Shown one piece after another: positions 1-6,967 of a stretch of 34,450 nt of DNA. The position numbers and the translations under genes are program-made. Origin of the DNA: Streptomyces sp. A1277 (GTDB lineage: Bacteria > Actinomycetota > Actinomycetes > Streptomycetales > Streptomycetaceae). The stretch spans positions 1-34,450 of the forward strand of contig NZ_SSBI01000066.1 of assembly GCF_004795015.1 (NCBI RefSeq), given 5' to 3'. How positions within the stretch are numbered: position 1 is the first letter of the stretch; each line of letters starts with the position of its first letter. The notes under the pieces were generated by a model that searched no databases, had not been told where the DNA came from, and worked only from the letters and a program-made list of their open reading frames with translations.

Positions 1-269
1 GCCTCGCGGCCGACGCCCAGGCGGTGGCCCGGGCCCGCCCGGACGCCGGACCCGCCGCCGTGCGCGCCGCGGCCCGCACGGTCCTGGAGGAGGCGGGGGC
101 CGCGAGCCCGCCGCTCGACCTGGACTACGTGGCGCTCGTGGACCCGGCCGACTTCACCGAGATCCCCGACGACCGCACGGCGGGCGAAGCGATCCTCGCC
201 GTCGCCGCCCGGGTCGGCGCGACCCGGCTCATCGACAACATCCCCCTGACCCTCGGAGCCACCCCGTGA
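1..269 (+). CDS. panC: pantothenate synthetase, C-terminal part (gene cut by window edge)
   Basis: This is the end of an open frame (codons start at base 3) that is already open at the window edge. It ends at TGA 267-269. The visible residues match the C-terminal domain of PanC: an Ala-rich helix, a strand reading LDYVALVDPADF, then the closing TRLIDNIPL. PanC condenses pantoate with beta-alanine using ATP to give pantothenate, the CoA precursor. The ATP-binding N-terminal domain lies outside the window. The stop overlaps the GTG start of nadB by 4 nt (GTGA), which suggests translational coupling. Placing a pantothenate gene before coaX with NAD genes between makes this a cofactor operon. Identification is by recognition of a fragment only. 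Confidence 0.8.
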   Translation, partial: LAADAQAVARARPDAGPAAVRAAARTVLEEAGAASPPLDLDYVALVDPADFTEIPDDRTAGEAILAVAARVGATRLIDNIPLTLGATP

Positions 270-1999
270 CCGGAATACGGCTGACCGCCCCCGCACCCGG
301 CTGGGCCATCGACGCCGATGTCGTGGTCGTCGGCTCCGGTGTCGCCGGTCTCACCACCGCCCTGCGCTGCGCGGCGGCGGGCCTCGCCACCGTCGTCGTG
401 ACCAAGGCCCGCCTGGACGACGGCTCGACCCGCTGGGCCCAGGGCGGCATCGCCGCGGCGCTCGGCGAGGGCGACACCCCCGAACAGCACCTGGACGACA
501 CCCTGGTCGCCGGCGCCGGCCTCTGCGACGAGGCGGCCGTACGGGCCCTGGTCACCGAGGGCCCGGACGCGGTGCGCCGGCTCATCGGGACCGGCGCCCA
601 CTTCGACACCGCCGAGGACGGCTCCATCGCGCTGACCCGCGAAGGCGGCCACCACCGCCGCCGCATCGCCCACGCGGGCGGCGACGCGACCGGCGCGGAG
701 ATCTCCCGCGCCCTGGTCGAGGCGGTCCGAGAGGCCGCCCTGCACACCGTCGAGAACGCCCTCGTGCTCGACCTGCTCACCGATGCCGAAGGCCGTACCG
801 CGGGCGTCACCCTGCACGTCATGGGCGAGGGCCAGCACGACGGCGTCGGCGCGGTCAACGCCCCGGCCGTGGTCCTGGCCACCGGCGGCATGGGCCAGGT
901 CTTCTCCGCCACCACCAACCCCTCGGTCTCCACCGGCGACGGCGTGGCGCTGGCGCTGCGGGCCGGGGCGGAGGTCTCGGACCTGGAGTTCGTCCAGTTC
1001 CACCCCACCGTCCTCTTCCTCGGCGCCGGCTCCGAGGGCCAGCAGCCCCTGGTCTCGGAGGCGGTACGGGGCGAGGGCGCCCATCTCGTGGACGCGCACG
1101 GGACGCGCTTCATGCTCGGGCAGCACGAACTGGCGGAGCTGGCCCCGCGCGACATCGTCGCCAAGGGCATCACCCGCCAGATGCAGCTGCACGGCACCGA
1201 GCACATGTATCTCGACGCCCGCCACTTCGGGGCCGAGATGTGGGAGCAGCGCTTCCCGACCATCCTGGCCGCCTGCCGGGCCCACGGCATCGACCCGGTC
1301 ACCGAGCCGATCCCGGTGGCACCGGCCGCGCACTACGCCTCCGGCGGCGTCCGCACCGACCTGCGGGGCCGCACGACCGTGCCGGGCCTTTACGCCTGCG
1401 GCGAGGTCGCCTGCACCGGGGTGCACGGGGCGAACCGGCTCGCGTCCAACTCGCTGCTCGAAGGACTCGTCTTCGCCGAGCGCATCGCGGCCGACATCGT
1501 CGCCGAGCGCCCCCGCGCGGGCGAGGCCGTCGACAAGGCGCCCGTGGCCTCCCCGCTCCTGGCCCCCGAGACCCGGGCCACGATCCAGCGCATCATGACG
1601 CGCGGCGCCGGAGTGCTGCGCTCCGCGACCAGCCTCACCACGGCCGCCGACGAGCTGGAGGACCTGCACCGCAGCGCCTACCTGCAGGCCGGGGGAGCCG
1701 AGCCGAAGACCGCCGAACCCGGGGTCGAGGCGTGGGAGGCCACCAACCTGCTCCTGGTCTCCCGGGTCCTGGTCGCCGCCGCCCGGCAGCGCGAGGAGAC
1801 CCGCGGCTGCCACTGGCGCGAGGACCGGCCCGAGCGCGACGACGAGCACTGGCGCCGCCACATCGTCGTCCGGCTCACCCCCGACCGCAGCCTCGTCCTC
1901 CGTCGGACGGATACCGAGGCGTTCGGGCCCGTGGACGCTTCCGGGGCAGCAGACTGCGCAGCGACGAGCACCACCCACCCCACTCCCGAGGAGCCGTAA
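266..1999 (+). CDS. nadB: L-aspartate oxidase
   Basis: The 577-residue protein has the normal length for NadB. This flavoenzyme oxidises L-aspartate to iminoaspartate, the first step of de novo NAD synthesis. An FAD-binding Rossmann motif (VVVGSGVAGL) lies near residues 20-30. The succinate-dehydrogenase/fumarate-reductase flavoprotein signature region (STRWAQGGIAAAL) follows. Later come the HRRRIAHAGGDATG segment, the active-site block TPxx-like HYASGGVRTD and the FAD-contacting GANRLASNSLLEG. The GTG start at 266 overlaps the panC stop, and no other start is better placed. The gene ends 2 nt before nadC. Quinolinate synthase (NadA), its usual partner, is not in this window. Confidence 0.95.
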   Translation: MTGIRLTAPAPGWAIDADVVVVGSGVAGLTTALRCAAAGLATVVVTKARLDDGSTRWAQGGIAAALGEGDTPEQHLDDTLVAGAGLCDEAAVRALVTEGPDAVRRLIGTGAHFDTAEDGSIALTREGGHHRRRIAHAGGDATGAEISRALVEAVREAALHTVENALVLDLLTDAEGRTAGVTLHVMGEGQHDGVGAVNAPAVVLATGGMGQVFSATTNPSVSTGDGVALALRAGAEVSDLEFVQFHPTVLFLGAGSEGQQPLVSEAVRGEGAHLVDAHGTRFMLGQHELAELAPRDIVAKGITRQMQLHGTEHMYLDARHFGAEMWEQRFPTILAACRAHGIDPVTEPIPVAPAAHYASGGVRTDLRGRTTVPGLYACGEVACTGVHGANRLASNSLLEGLVFAERIAADIVAERPRAGEAVDKAPVASPLLAPETRATIQRIMTRGAGVLRSATSLTTAADELEDLHRSAYLQAGGAEPKTAEPGVEAWEATNLLLVSRVLVAAARQREETRGCHWREDRPERDDEHWRRHIVVRLTPDRSLVLRRTDTEAFGPVDASGAADCAATSTTHPTPEEP

Positions 2000-2001
2000 C
2001 C

Positions 2002-3033
2002 GTGAGCACGCCCGAAGAGAATCCGCGCCCCACTCCCGTGGACGTACCGCTGATCCGGGTCGGCGCGCCCGCACCTGTCGCGGACGGCTGCGGGGACGCC
2101 TGCGGCTGCGGCGGCGACGAGGACTACGAGGAGTGCGGGCTCGACCCCGCGCTCGCCGAACTGCTGGCCGAAGCGGGCCTGGACCCCATCCAGGTCGAGG
2201 ACATCGCCCACCTGGCCATCGCGGAGGACCTGGACGGCGGGGTGGACGTCACGACCGTGGCCACCGTCGCCGAGGACGCCATGGCCACCGGTGACTTCAC
2301 CGCCCGCGAGGCGGGTGTGGTGGCCGGTCTGCGCGTGGCGGAGGCGGTCCTGTCGATCGTCTGCACCTCCGAGTTCGAGGTCGAGCGCCACGTCGAGGAC
2401 GGCGACCGCGTCGCCCCCGGCCAGAAGCTGCTGACCGTCACCACCCGCACCCGCGACCTCCTCACCGGCGAGCGCAGCGCCCTCAACCTGCTCTGCCGCC
2501 TCTCCGGCATCGCCACCGCGACCCGCGCCTGGGCCGATGTGCTGGAGGGCACGAAGGCCGAGGTCCGCGACACACGCAAGACGACGCCGGGCCTGCGCGC
2601 CCTGGAGAAGTACGCGGTGCGCTGCGGCGGCGGCGTCAACCACCGGTTCTCGCTCTCCGACGCCGCGCTGGTCAAGGACAACCACGTCGTCGCGGCCGGC
2701 GGGGTGGCCGAGGCGTTCAAGCGGGTGAGGGACGCGTTCCCGGACGTGCCGATCGAGGTCGAGGTCGACACGATGGCGCAGGTCACCGAGGTGCTGGACG
2801 CGGGCGCCGACCTGATCCTGCTGGACAACTTCACCCCGGCCGAGACCGCCGAGGCGGTCGCCCTGGTCGGCGGGCGCGCGGTCCTGGAGTCCTCCGGACG
2901 GCTCTCCCTCGACTCGGCCCGCGCCTACGCGGAGGCCGGCGTGGACTACCTGGCCGTCGGCGCGCTGACCCACTCCTCGCCGATCCTGGACATCGGCCTG
3001 GACTTCCGCGACACCGACGGGGCCGGCGCCTGA
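2002..3033 (+). CDS. nadC: nicotinate-nucleotide pyrophosphorylase (carboxylating)
   Basis: NadC converts quinolinate and PRPP to nicotinate mononucleotide, CO2 and pyrophosphate. I chose GTG 2002, which lies just after the nadB stop and has a GAGGAG-type ribosome site inside the nadB end; this gives 343 residues. The core begins near residue 47. Visible signatures are ERSALNLLCRLSGIAT, DTRKTTPGLRALEKYAVRCGG, VKDNHV and the EVEVDT/LLDNF strands of the PRTase barrel. The first ~46 residues are an extension not needed for the family fold, with cysteines at 30, 34, 36 and 45 (C-x3-C-x-C-x8-C). The TGATG overlap with coaX (ATG at 3033) couples the two genes. Confidence 0.94.
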   Translation: MSTPEENPRPTPVDVPLIRVGAPAPVADGCGDACGCGGDEDYEECGLDPALAELLAEAGLDPIQVEDIAHLAIAEDLDGGVDVTTVATVAEDAMATGDFTAREAGVVAGLRVAEAVLSIVCTSEFEVERHVEDGDRVAPGQKLLTVTTRTRDLLTGERSALNLLCRLSGIATATRAWADVLEGTKAEVRDTRKTTPGLRALEKYAVRCGGGVNHRFSLSDAALVKDNHVVAAGGVAEAFKRVRDAFPDVPIEVEVDTMAQVTEVLDAGADLILLDNFTPAETAEAVALVGGRAVLESSGRLSLDSARAYAEAGVDYLAVGALTHSSPILDIGLDFRDTDGAGA

Positions 3034-3830
3034 TGCTGCTCACCATCGACGTCGGGAACACCCACACCGTCCTCGGCCTGTTCGACGGCGAGGAGATCGT
3101 CGAGCACTGGCGGATCTCCACCGACGCCCGCCGCACCGCCGACGAGCTCGCGGTGCTGCTCCAGGGCCTGATGGGCATGCACCCGCTGCTCGGCATGGAG
3201 CTGGGCGACGGCATCGAGGGCATCGCGATCTGCTCCACCGTCCCGGCCGTCCTGCACGAGCTGCGCGAGGTGACCCGCCGCTACTACGGCGACGTCCCGG
3301 CCGTGCTGGTCGAGCCGGGCATCAAGACCGGGGTGCCGATCCTCATGGACAACCCGAAGGAGGTCGGCGCGGACCGCATCATCAACGCGGTCGCCGCCGT
3401 CGACCTGTACGGGGGCCCGGCGATCGTCGTGGACTTCGGTACGGCCACCACGTTCGACGCGGTCTCCGCCCGGGGCGAGTACACCGGCGGCGTCATCGCG
3501 CCCGGCATAGAGATCTCGGTCGAGGCGCTCGGCGTCAAGGGCGCCCAGCTGCGCAAGATCGAGCTGGCCAGGCCGCGCAGCGTCATCGGCAAGAACACCG
3601 TAGAGGCCATGCAGGCGGGCATCATCTACGGCTTCGCCGGCCAGGTCGACGGGGTCGTGGCCCGGATGAAGAAGGAGCTGGCGGCCGACCCGGACGACGT
3701 CACCGTCATCGCGACGGGCGGCCTTGCTCCGATGGTGCTGAACGAGTCCTCCGCCATCGACGAGCACGAGCCCTGGCTCACCCTCATCGGGCTGCGCCTG
3801 GTGTACGAGCGCAACGTGTCGCGTCTGTAG
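3033..3830 (+). CDS. coaX: type III pantothenate kinase
   Basis: CoaX phosphorylates pantothenate, the first committed step of CoA synthesis. The 265 residues match the usual type III length. The N-terminal phosphate-binding loop (IDVGNTHTVLGLF) belongs to the ASKHA fold. A second phosphate motif, VVDFGTATTFDAV, and the pantothenate-binding GVPILMDNPKEVGADR stretch are also present. A C-terminal GGLAPMV loop completes the nucleotide site. Translation starts in the TGATG overlap with nadC. The gene ends the panC-nadB-nadC-coaX run and is followed 28 nt later by a strong hairpin. Confidence 0.95.
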   Translation: MLLTIDVGNTHTVLGLFDGEEIVEHWRISTDARRTADELAVLLQGLMGMHPLLGMELGDGIEGIAICSTVPAVLHELREVTRRYYGDVPAVLVEPGIKTGVPILMDNPKEVGADRIINAVAAVDLYGGPAIVVDFGTATTFDAVSARGEYTGGVIAPGIEISVEALGVKGAQLRKIELARPRSVIGKNTVEAMQAGIIYGFAGQVDGVVARMKKELAADPDDVTVIATGGLAPMVLNESSAIDEHEPWLTLIGLRLVYERNVSRL

Positions 3831-3857
3831 GAATCCGGCCCCGACCGGCGGTTCCCC

Positions 3858-3884
3858 GCGCGGCGGCTCCCGGAGCCGCCGCGC
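3858..3884 (+). terminator. hairpin terminator after coaX
   Basis: A perfect 10-bp GC stem (GCGCGGCGGC with GCCGCCGCGC), extendable to 12 bp, encloses a 7-nt loop 28 nt after the coaX stop. There is no U-tract, which is common for Streptomyces terminators. It closes the cofactor operon. Confidence 0.75.
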
Positions 3885-3924
3885 CACCGACGACCAGTTA
3901 AGAGGATTTTGTCCCCTTAGCACG

Positions 3925-3936
3925 TATTGTCGCGTT
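3925..3936 (+). promoter_or_regulatory. leaderless-type -10 for the gene at 3937
   Basis: TATTGT (3925-3930) lies 6 nt before the ATG, so transcription should begin at or next to the start codon. The region is unusually AT-rich for this genome. I see no Shine-Dalgarno and no clear -35. Confidence 0.5.
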
Positions 3937-4539
3937 ATGCCCACGCCCTACGGATCACGCGGCGGTATGGCGTTCAGCGCGGACGAGCTGCGAGTGCTCC
4001 GACGCGCCCTCGCCTTCGCCCTGCACCCCGCGCCCCTGCCCGACGAGGATGTCCAGGACTGCCTGCGGCTGGCGGGCAGCGTGGACGAGGTGGTCGGCGA
4101 GGCGGGACGGCTGCGCGCCTTCCTCCTCGCCGACCTCGCCCGCTACCGCGACGCCCTCCCCGGCTCCCTCAGCGGCTACCTGGAACTCCTCCAGGACGCC
4201 CTGGCCGCCGGCTACGACCCCCGCCCCGAGGACCTGGCCGCCCTGCGCGCCCTGCGCGGCGGCCCTCTCGCCGCAGCCCTCCTGGAGCGCTGCCAGGTGA
4301 TCGCGGAGCGCTCGGTGCGCGCCCGGCTCGCCGGACGGGCCGTGCCCGCGACCGCACCCGCGCCCCGCAGCCGGCTGCTCGCGCTGCCCGGCGGGCGCGC
4401 CGCGGAGCCGGACAAGCCCAAGACCCCGCCGGCCCCGGCCCGCCCGGTTCCGCCCTCCGAGCGTCCGGCGCCGAAGCCCTCGGAGGTCTTCCCGCCCCGC
4501 CGGCCCGCCCCCCGGCCCGCGCAGCGCGCCGCCGGGTAG
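3937..4539 (+). CDS. conserved hypothetical protein with Pro-rich tail
   Basis: I do not recognise a named family for this 200-residue protein, but codon use is normal for the genome. Residues 1-125 form a compact, mostly helical domain rich in Leu, Ala and Arg. Residues 126-200 are low-complexity Pro/Ala/Arg and probably disordered. There is no signal peptide or membrane segment, so it is probably cytoplasmic. It stands alone between the coaX terminator and a small membrane gene, each with its own promoter-like element. The ATG at 3937 is preceded by TATTGT at 6 nt, supporting a leaderless start. A later in-frame ATG (codon 11) is possible but has no better ribosome site. Confidence 0.75.
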   Translation: MPTPYGSRGGMAFSADELRVLRRALAFALHPAPLPDEDVQDCLRLAGSVDEVVGEAGRLRAFLLADLARYRDALPGSLSGYLELLQDALAAGYDPRPEDLAALRALRGGPLAAALLERCQVIAERSVRARLAGRAVPATAPAPRSRLLALPGGRAAEPDKPKTPPAPARPVPPSERPAPKPSEVFPPRRPAPRPAQRAAG

Positions 4540-4569
4540 GGCCTCTCCGGCGGTCCGGGGCGGGCTCGC

Positions 4570-4581
4570 TACTCTGGACCC
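4570..4581 (+). promoter_or_regulatory. leaderless-type -10 for the gene at 4582
   Basis: TACTCT (4570-4575) lies 6 nt before ATG 4582, with no Shine-Dalgarno between. Confidence 0.5.
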
Positions 4582-4761
4582 ATGGACTACGTATCCGCGC
4601 TCGTGCCCCCCGTGGTGATGGCCGTCTTCTTCATCGGCCTGGTCGTGACGATCGTCAAGAGCCAGGGCGGCCCCAACAAGGCCAAGGAGGACGCGGCCGT
4701 GGACGCGGCGCTCAGCCGCGCCGAGTCCGCCCAGCAGACTCCGCGGGCCGAAGGGGCCTGA
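4582..4761 (+). CDS. small single-pass membrane protein, 59 aa
   Basis: The frame encodes 59 residues with genome-typical codons. An N-terminal hydrophobic helix (about residues 5-25, ALVPPVVMAVFFIGLVVTIV) is followed by a charged, Lys/Glu/Ala-rich cytoplasmic tail. This looks like an N-out single-span membrane protein. No function can be assigned. A -10-like TACTCT sits 6 nt before the ATG. The gene ends just before a very strong hairpin terminator, so it appears to be a short monocistronic unit. Confidence 0.7.
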   Translation: MDYVSALVPPVVMAVFFIGLVVTIVKSQGGPNKAKEDAAVDAALSRAESAQQTPRAEGA

Positions 4762-4796
4762 CCCCTCCGCGGCCCCGCGCGGCGCGCGCTCGTACG

Positions 4797-4833
4797 AAAG
4801 GGCGTACGGCTCCCGAGGAGCTGTACGCCCTTT
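4797..4833 (+). terminator. strong intrinsic terminator with T-tract
   Basis: The outer stem AAAGGGCGTAC/GTACGCCCTTT is 11 bp and perfect. It continues through a G-U pair and further pairs to a CGA loop (about 17 bp in all), then runs into TTTTGCTG. The A-tract on the other side makes it potentially bidirectional. Confidence 0.9.
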
Positions 4834-4871
4834 TGCTGTGTAAATAACTACGCATTCCAGACATCTCGCAC

Positions 4872-4883
4872 TAAGGTGACGCT
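4872..4883 (+). promoter_or_regulatory. -10-like element or overlapping ribosome site for the BlaI-type gene
   Basis: TAAGGT (4872-4877) lies 6 nt before GTG 4884, the spacing seen at the other leaderless genes here. The same bases include AAGGTGA, a moderate Shine-Dalgarno, so the start may use either mode. Confidence 0.4.
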
Positions 4884-5321
4884 GTGCCCCGTCAATTGGG
4901 AGAGCTGGAAGACGCCGTGATGACACGGGTCTGGGAATGGAACCGTCCGGTCACTGTGCGGGAAGTCCTGGAGGACCTTCAGCAGGAGCGGTCCATCGCC
5001 TACACCACCGTCATGACGGTAATGGACAATCTCCATCAGAAGGGCTGGGTCCGCCGCGAAGTGGAGGGCCGCGCTTATCGATATACGGCCGTCTCCACCC
5101 GCGCCGCATACGCGGCCGCCCTGATGAACGAAGCCTGGTCGCGCAGCGACAACCCCGCGGCCGCGCTCGTCGCGTTCTTCGGGATGATGTCGGCCGAGCA
5201 GCGCGAGGCTCTGCGGGACGCGATGCGGATCGTTCAGCCCGTACTTCCCGAGGACGCCCCGGCGCCGGCGGCCGAAGCCGGGGAAGCGGTCGATGACGCG
5301 GAGCCGGAGACCGGACGATAG
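4884..5321 (+). CDS. BlaI/MecI-type transcriptional regulator
   Basis: The 145-residue protein starts with the BlaI/MecI/CopY winged helix (about residues 1-80). LGELEDAVMTRVWEWNRPVTVREVLEDL and the recognition region YTTVMTVMDNLHQKGWVRRE are characteristic, and a wing follows (GRAYRYTAV). Residues 90-120 resemble the dimerisation helices, and the tail is acidic. In the classical systems such repressors are cleaved by a BlaR1/MecR1 M56 metallopeptidase, but no such gene is adjacent. The next gene, an ArgA-like acetyltransferase, starts 9 nt downstream with its own -10-like element. The target is unknown. Confidence 0.85.
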   Translation: MPRQLGELEDAVMTRVWEWNRPVTVREVLEDLQQERSIAYTTVMTVMDNLHQKGWVRREVEGRAYRYTAVSTRAAYAAALMNEAWSRSDNPAAALVAFFGMMSAEQREALRDAMRIVQPVLPEDAPAPAAEAGEAVDDAEPETGR

Positions 5322-5330
5322 CGTCTGGGT
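5319..5330 (+). promoter_or_regulatory. leaderless-type -10 for argA-like gene
   Basis: TAGCGT (5319-5324) overlaps the stop of the preceding gene and lies 6 nt before ATG 5331. No Shine-Dalgarno is visible. Confidence 0.45.
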
Positions 5331-5888
5331 ATGTCCTCAGAGCTTCCGCAAACCGATTTCCGGACCGTACCGTCTGCTATAAACGTGGCCATCACCGTCC
5401 GGCGCGCACGCACGAGCGATGTGCCGGCGGTCCGGCGTCTCCTCGACGGCTACGTGCGCGAAGGCATCCTCCTCGACAAAGCCACGGTGACGCTTTACGA
5501 GGACATCCAGGAGTTCTGGATCGCCGAACGCGACGAGGACGCCCGGGTCATCGGCTGCGGCGCACTGCACGTGATGTGGGAAGACCTCGCCGAAGTCCGC
5601 ACTCTCGCCGTCGATCACAGTCTCAAGGGCGCCGGAGTGGGGCATCAAGTCCTGGACAAGTTGTTGCAGACCGCCCGCTGGCTCGGGGTCCGCCGGGTTT
5701 TCTGTCTCACCTTCGAAGTCGACTTCTTCGCGAAGCACGGCTTCGTGGAGATCGGAGAGACGCCGGTCGACGGAGATGTCTACAGTGAGCTGCTGCGTTC
5801 CTATGACGAGGGAGTCGCGGAGTTCCTGGGTCTCGAACGAGTGAAGCCGAACACCTTGGGCAACAGCCGGATGCTTCTGCACCTGTGA
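5331..5888 (+). CDS. argA: GNAT amino-acid N-acetyltransferase (N-acetylglutamate synthase, ArgA-like)
   Basis: The 185-residue protein is a single GNAT domain. It matches what I remember of the stand-alone actinobacterial N-acetylglutamate synthase (M. tuberculosis Rv2747) nearly throughout: VRRARTSDVPAVRRL, LYEDIQEFWIAE, VIGCGALHVMWEDLAEVRTLAV, then FAKHGFVEI and a C-terminus reading VKPNTLGNSRMLLHL. The acetyl-CoA loop is GAGVGHQVL rather than the textbook QxxGxGA form. These enzymes acetylate L-glutamate to start arginine synthesis and lack the kinase-like domain of E. coli ArgA. About 15 N-terminal residues precede the domain. No arginine gene is nearby, so the assignment rests on similarity. 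Another small-molecule acetyltransferase role is less likely. Confidence 0.8.
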   Translation: MSSELPQTDFRTVPSAINVAITVRRARTSDVPAVRRLLDGYVREGILLDKATVTLYEDIQEFWIAERDEDARVIGCGALHVMWEDLAEVRTLAVDHSLKGAGVGHQVLDKLLQTARWLGVRRVFCLTFEVDFFAKHGFVEIGETPVDGDVYSELLRSYDEGVAEFLGLERVKPNTLGNSRMLLHL

Positions 5889-6032
5889 CCGCGGGAAGAA
5901 GGCGAGCCCTATGTCCGAATCGCGCATGTTTCCCGTCCACTTGTGCTGCTGAACCTCTCCCGAGGGTTTGTGTTTTCCGGGGAAAAGCGGTTTCCTTTCC
6001 GCGTACTCCATTTTTCGATGAAAGGAAATCCG
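5889..6032 (+). promoter_or_regulatory. lsr2 upstream region, AT-enriched with two small hairpins
   Basis: Bases 5941-6030 are close to 50% AT, well above the window average. They hold a TTTTC-CGGG-GAAAA hairpin (5973-5986) and a GCGG/CCGC stem just after it. The 5' leader ends in AAAGGAAAT, a good ribosome site for lsr2. AT-rich DNA is the preferred target of Lsr2, so autoregulation is plausible. Confidence 0.45.
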
Positions 6033-6368
6033 GTGGCACAGAAGGTTCAGGTCCTTCTTGTTGACGACCTCGACGGTGGCGAGGCGGACGAGACGGTGAC
6101 GTTCGCGCTGGACGGCAAGACGTACGAGATCGACCTCACCACCAGCAACGCGGACAAGCTGCGTTCCCTTCTCGAGCCCTACGCCAAGAACGGCCGTCGC
6201 ACCGGTGGCCGCGCGGCGTCGGGTCGCGGCAAGGGCCGTGCGGTCTCCGGCGGCAACAAGGACACCGCCGAGATCCGCAAGTGGGCCCGCGAGAACGGCC
6301 ACAGCGTGAATGACCGCGGCCGCGTCCCCGCGGAGATCCGCGAAGCCTACGAGAAGGCCAACGGCTGA
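6033..6368 (+). CDS. lsr2: Lsr2 nucleoid-associated, DNA-bridging protein
   Basis: The 111-residue protein is Lsr2, the actinobacterial H-NS-like silencer that binds AT-rich DNA. The N-terminal oligomerisation domain (residues 1-~60, QKVQVLLVDDLDGGEADETVTF) is followed by a basic Gly/Arg linker. The C-terminal DNA-binding domain contains the AT-hook-like RGR within NDRGRVPAEIREAY. GTG 6033 is preceded by AAAGGAAAT at normal spacing; longer in-frame starts (such as 5943) would add a non-family extension. The last 22 nt overlap the convergent gene on the minus strand. Streptomyces often carry a second paralogue elsewhere; this one sits near clpC, as the main copy does in S. coelicolor. Confidence 0.95.
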   Translation: MAQKVQVLLVDDLDGGEADETVTFALDGKTYEIDLTTSNADKLRSLLEPYAKNGRRTGGRAASGRGKGRAVSGGNKDTAEIRKWARENGHSVNDRGRVPAEIREAYEKANG

Positions 6369-6967
6369 GCGGCCGGCTCATCGGGGAACAGGCCCGCACG
6401 GGCCCGCGTCAACCGAACCCGGTGGCATTCCGTCGCCACGGCGTCCACGAGCCGGACGAGATCGGGAGTATCCCCACCCCTGCTCCCGAAGCCGGAGAAA
6501 GCCGGGAGAACCGGCGCTTCGTCCAGTTCGAGCGATGACCTGGGGGGCCGCAGCCAGGAGGCGGTCCCCGGCGGCACCGGCCGGCCCGGCGGCGGCGGTG
6601 CGGTGATCCGCCCGCCCGCTCCCAGCGCGGTCAGCGACAGCGCGACCCCGCCCCACTCCAGCCAGTCGAGCAGCCCGGGCAGCTCCTCCGCACTCCCCGG
6701 CGCCACCAGCAGGCTCATCCGCAGCCCCATGAGCGCCACCGGACCCGTCCGGCCCACCCGCCGCAGTGCCGCGTGACCGGCGACGGCGGGGACCACGAGC
6801 GCGTCGAACCGCAGCCCGGTCAGCAGCCGCACCGGCGAACCGCCCGTCGTGGCCCAGCCGAGCTCCTGCTCGTACCACCGGGCCCACCCGTCCCACGGCT
6901 CCCCCCGGGCACCGCCCTTGCCCTCGGCGGACGGCGGGACGCGGGGCGGCGGGACGGTGAGGGCCAT
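6347..6967 (-). CDS. uncharacterised Streptomyces protein (SCO3374-type)
   Basis: The 206-residue protein is predicted between lsr2 and clpC on the opposite strand. I believe it belongs to the group named after SCO3374, which has no known function. The sequence is Pro/Gly/Arg-rich. It includes WARWYEQELGWATTGGSPVRLLTGLRFDALVVPAVAG and a GGVALSLTALGAGGRITAPPP stretch. These faintly recall the N-terminal fold of bifunctional primase-polymerase proteins, but I cannot see catalytic acidic residues in a convincing arrangement. A GGAG element lies about 10 nt before the ATG at 6967. The 3' end runs 22 nt into the end of lsr2, so the two transcripts are antisense there. Confidence 0.7.
   Translation of the reverse strand: MALTVPPPRVPPSAEGKGGARGEPWDGWARWYEQELGWATTGGSPVRLLTGLRFDALVVPAVAGHAALRRVGRTGPVALMGLRMSLLVAPGSAEELPGLLDWLEWGGVALSLTALGAGGRITAPPPPGRPVPPGTASWLRPPRSSLELDEAPVLPAFSGFGSRGGDTPDLVRLVDAVATECHRVRLTRARAGLFPDEPAAQPLAFS

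Noticed and set aside
125..2973. Long minus-strand frames opposite nadB and nadC
   Set aside because: Antisense shadows; the plus-strand genes carry all family motifs.
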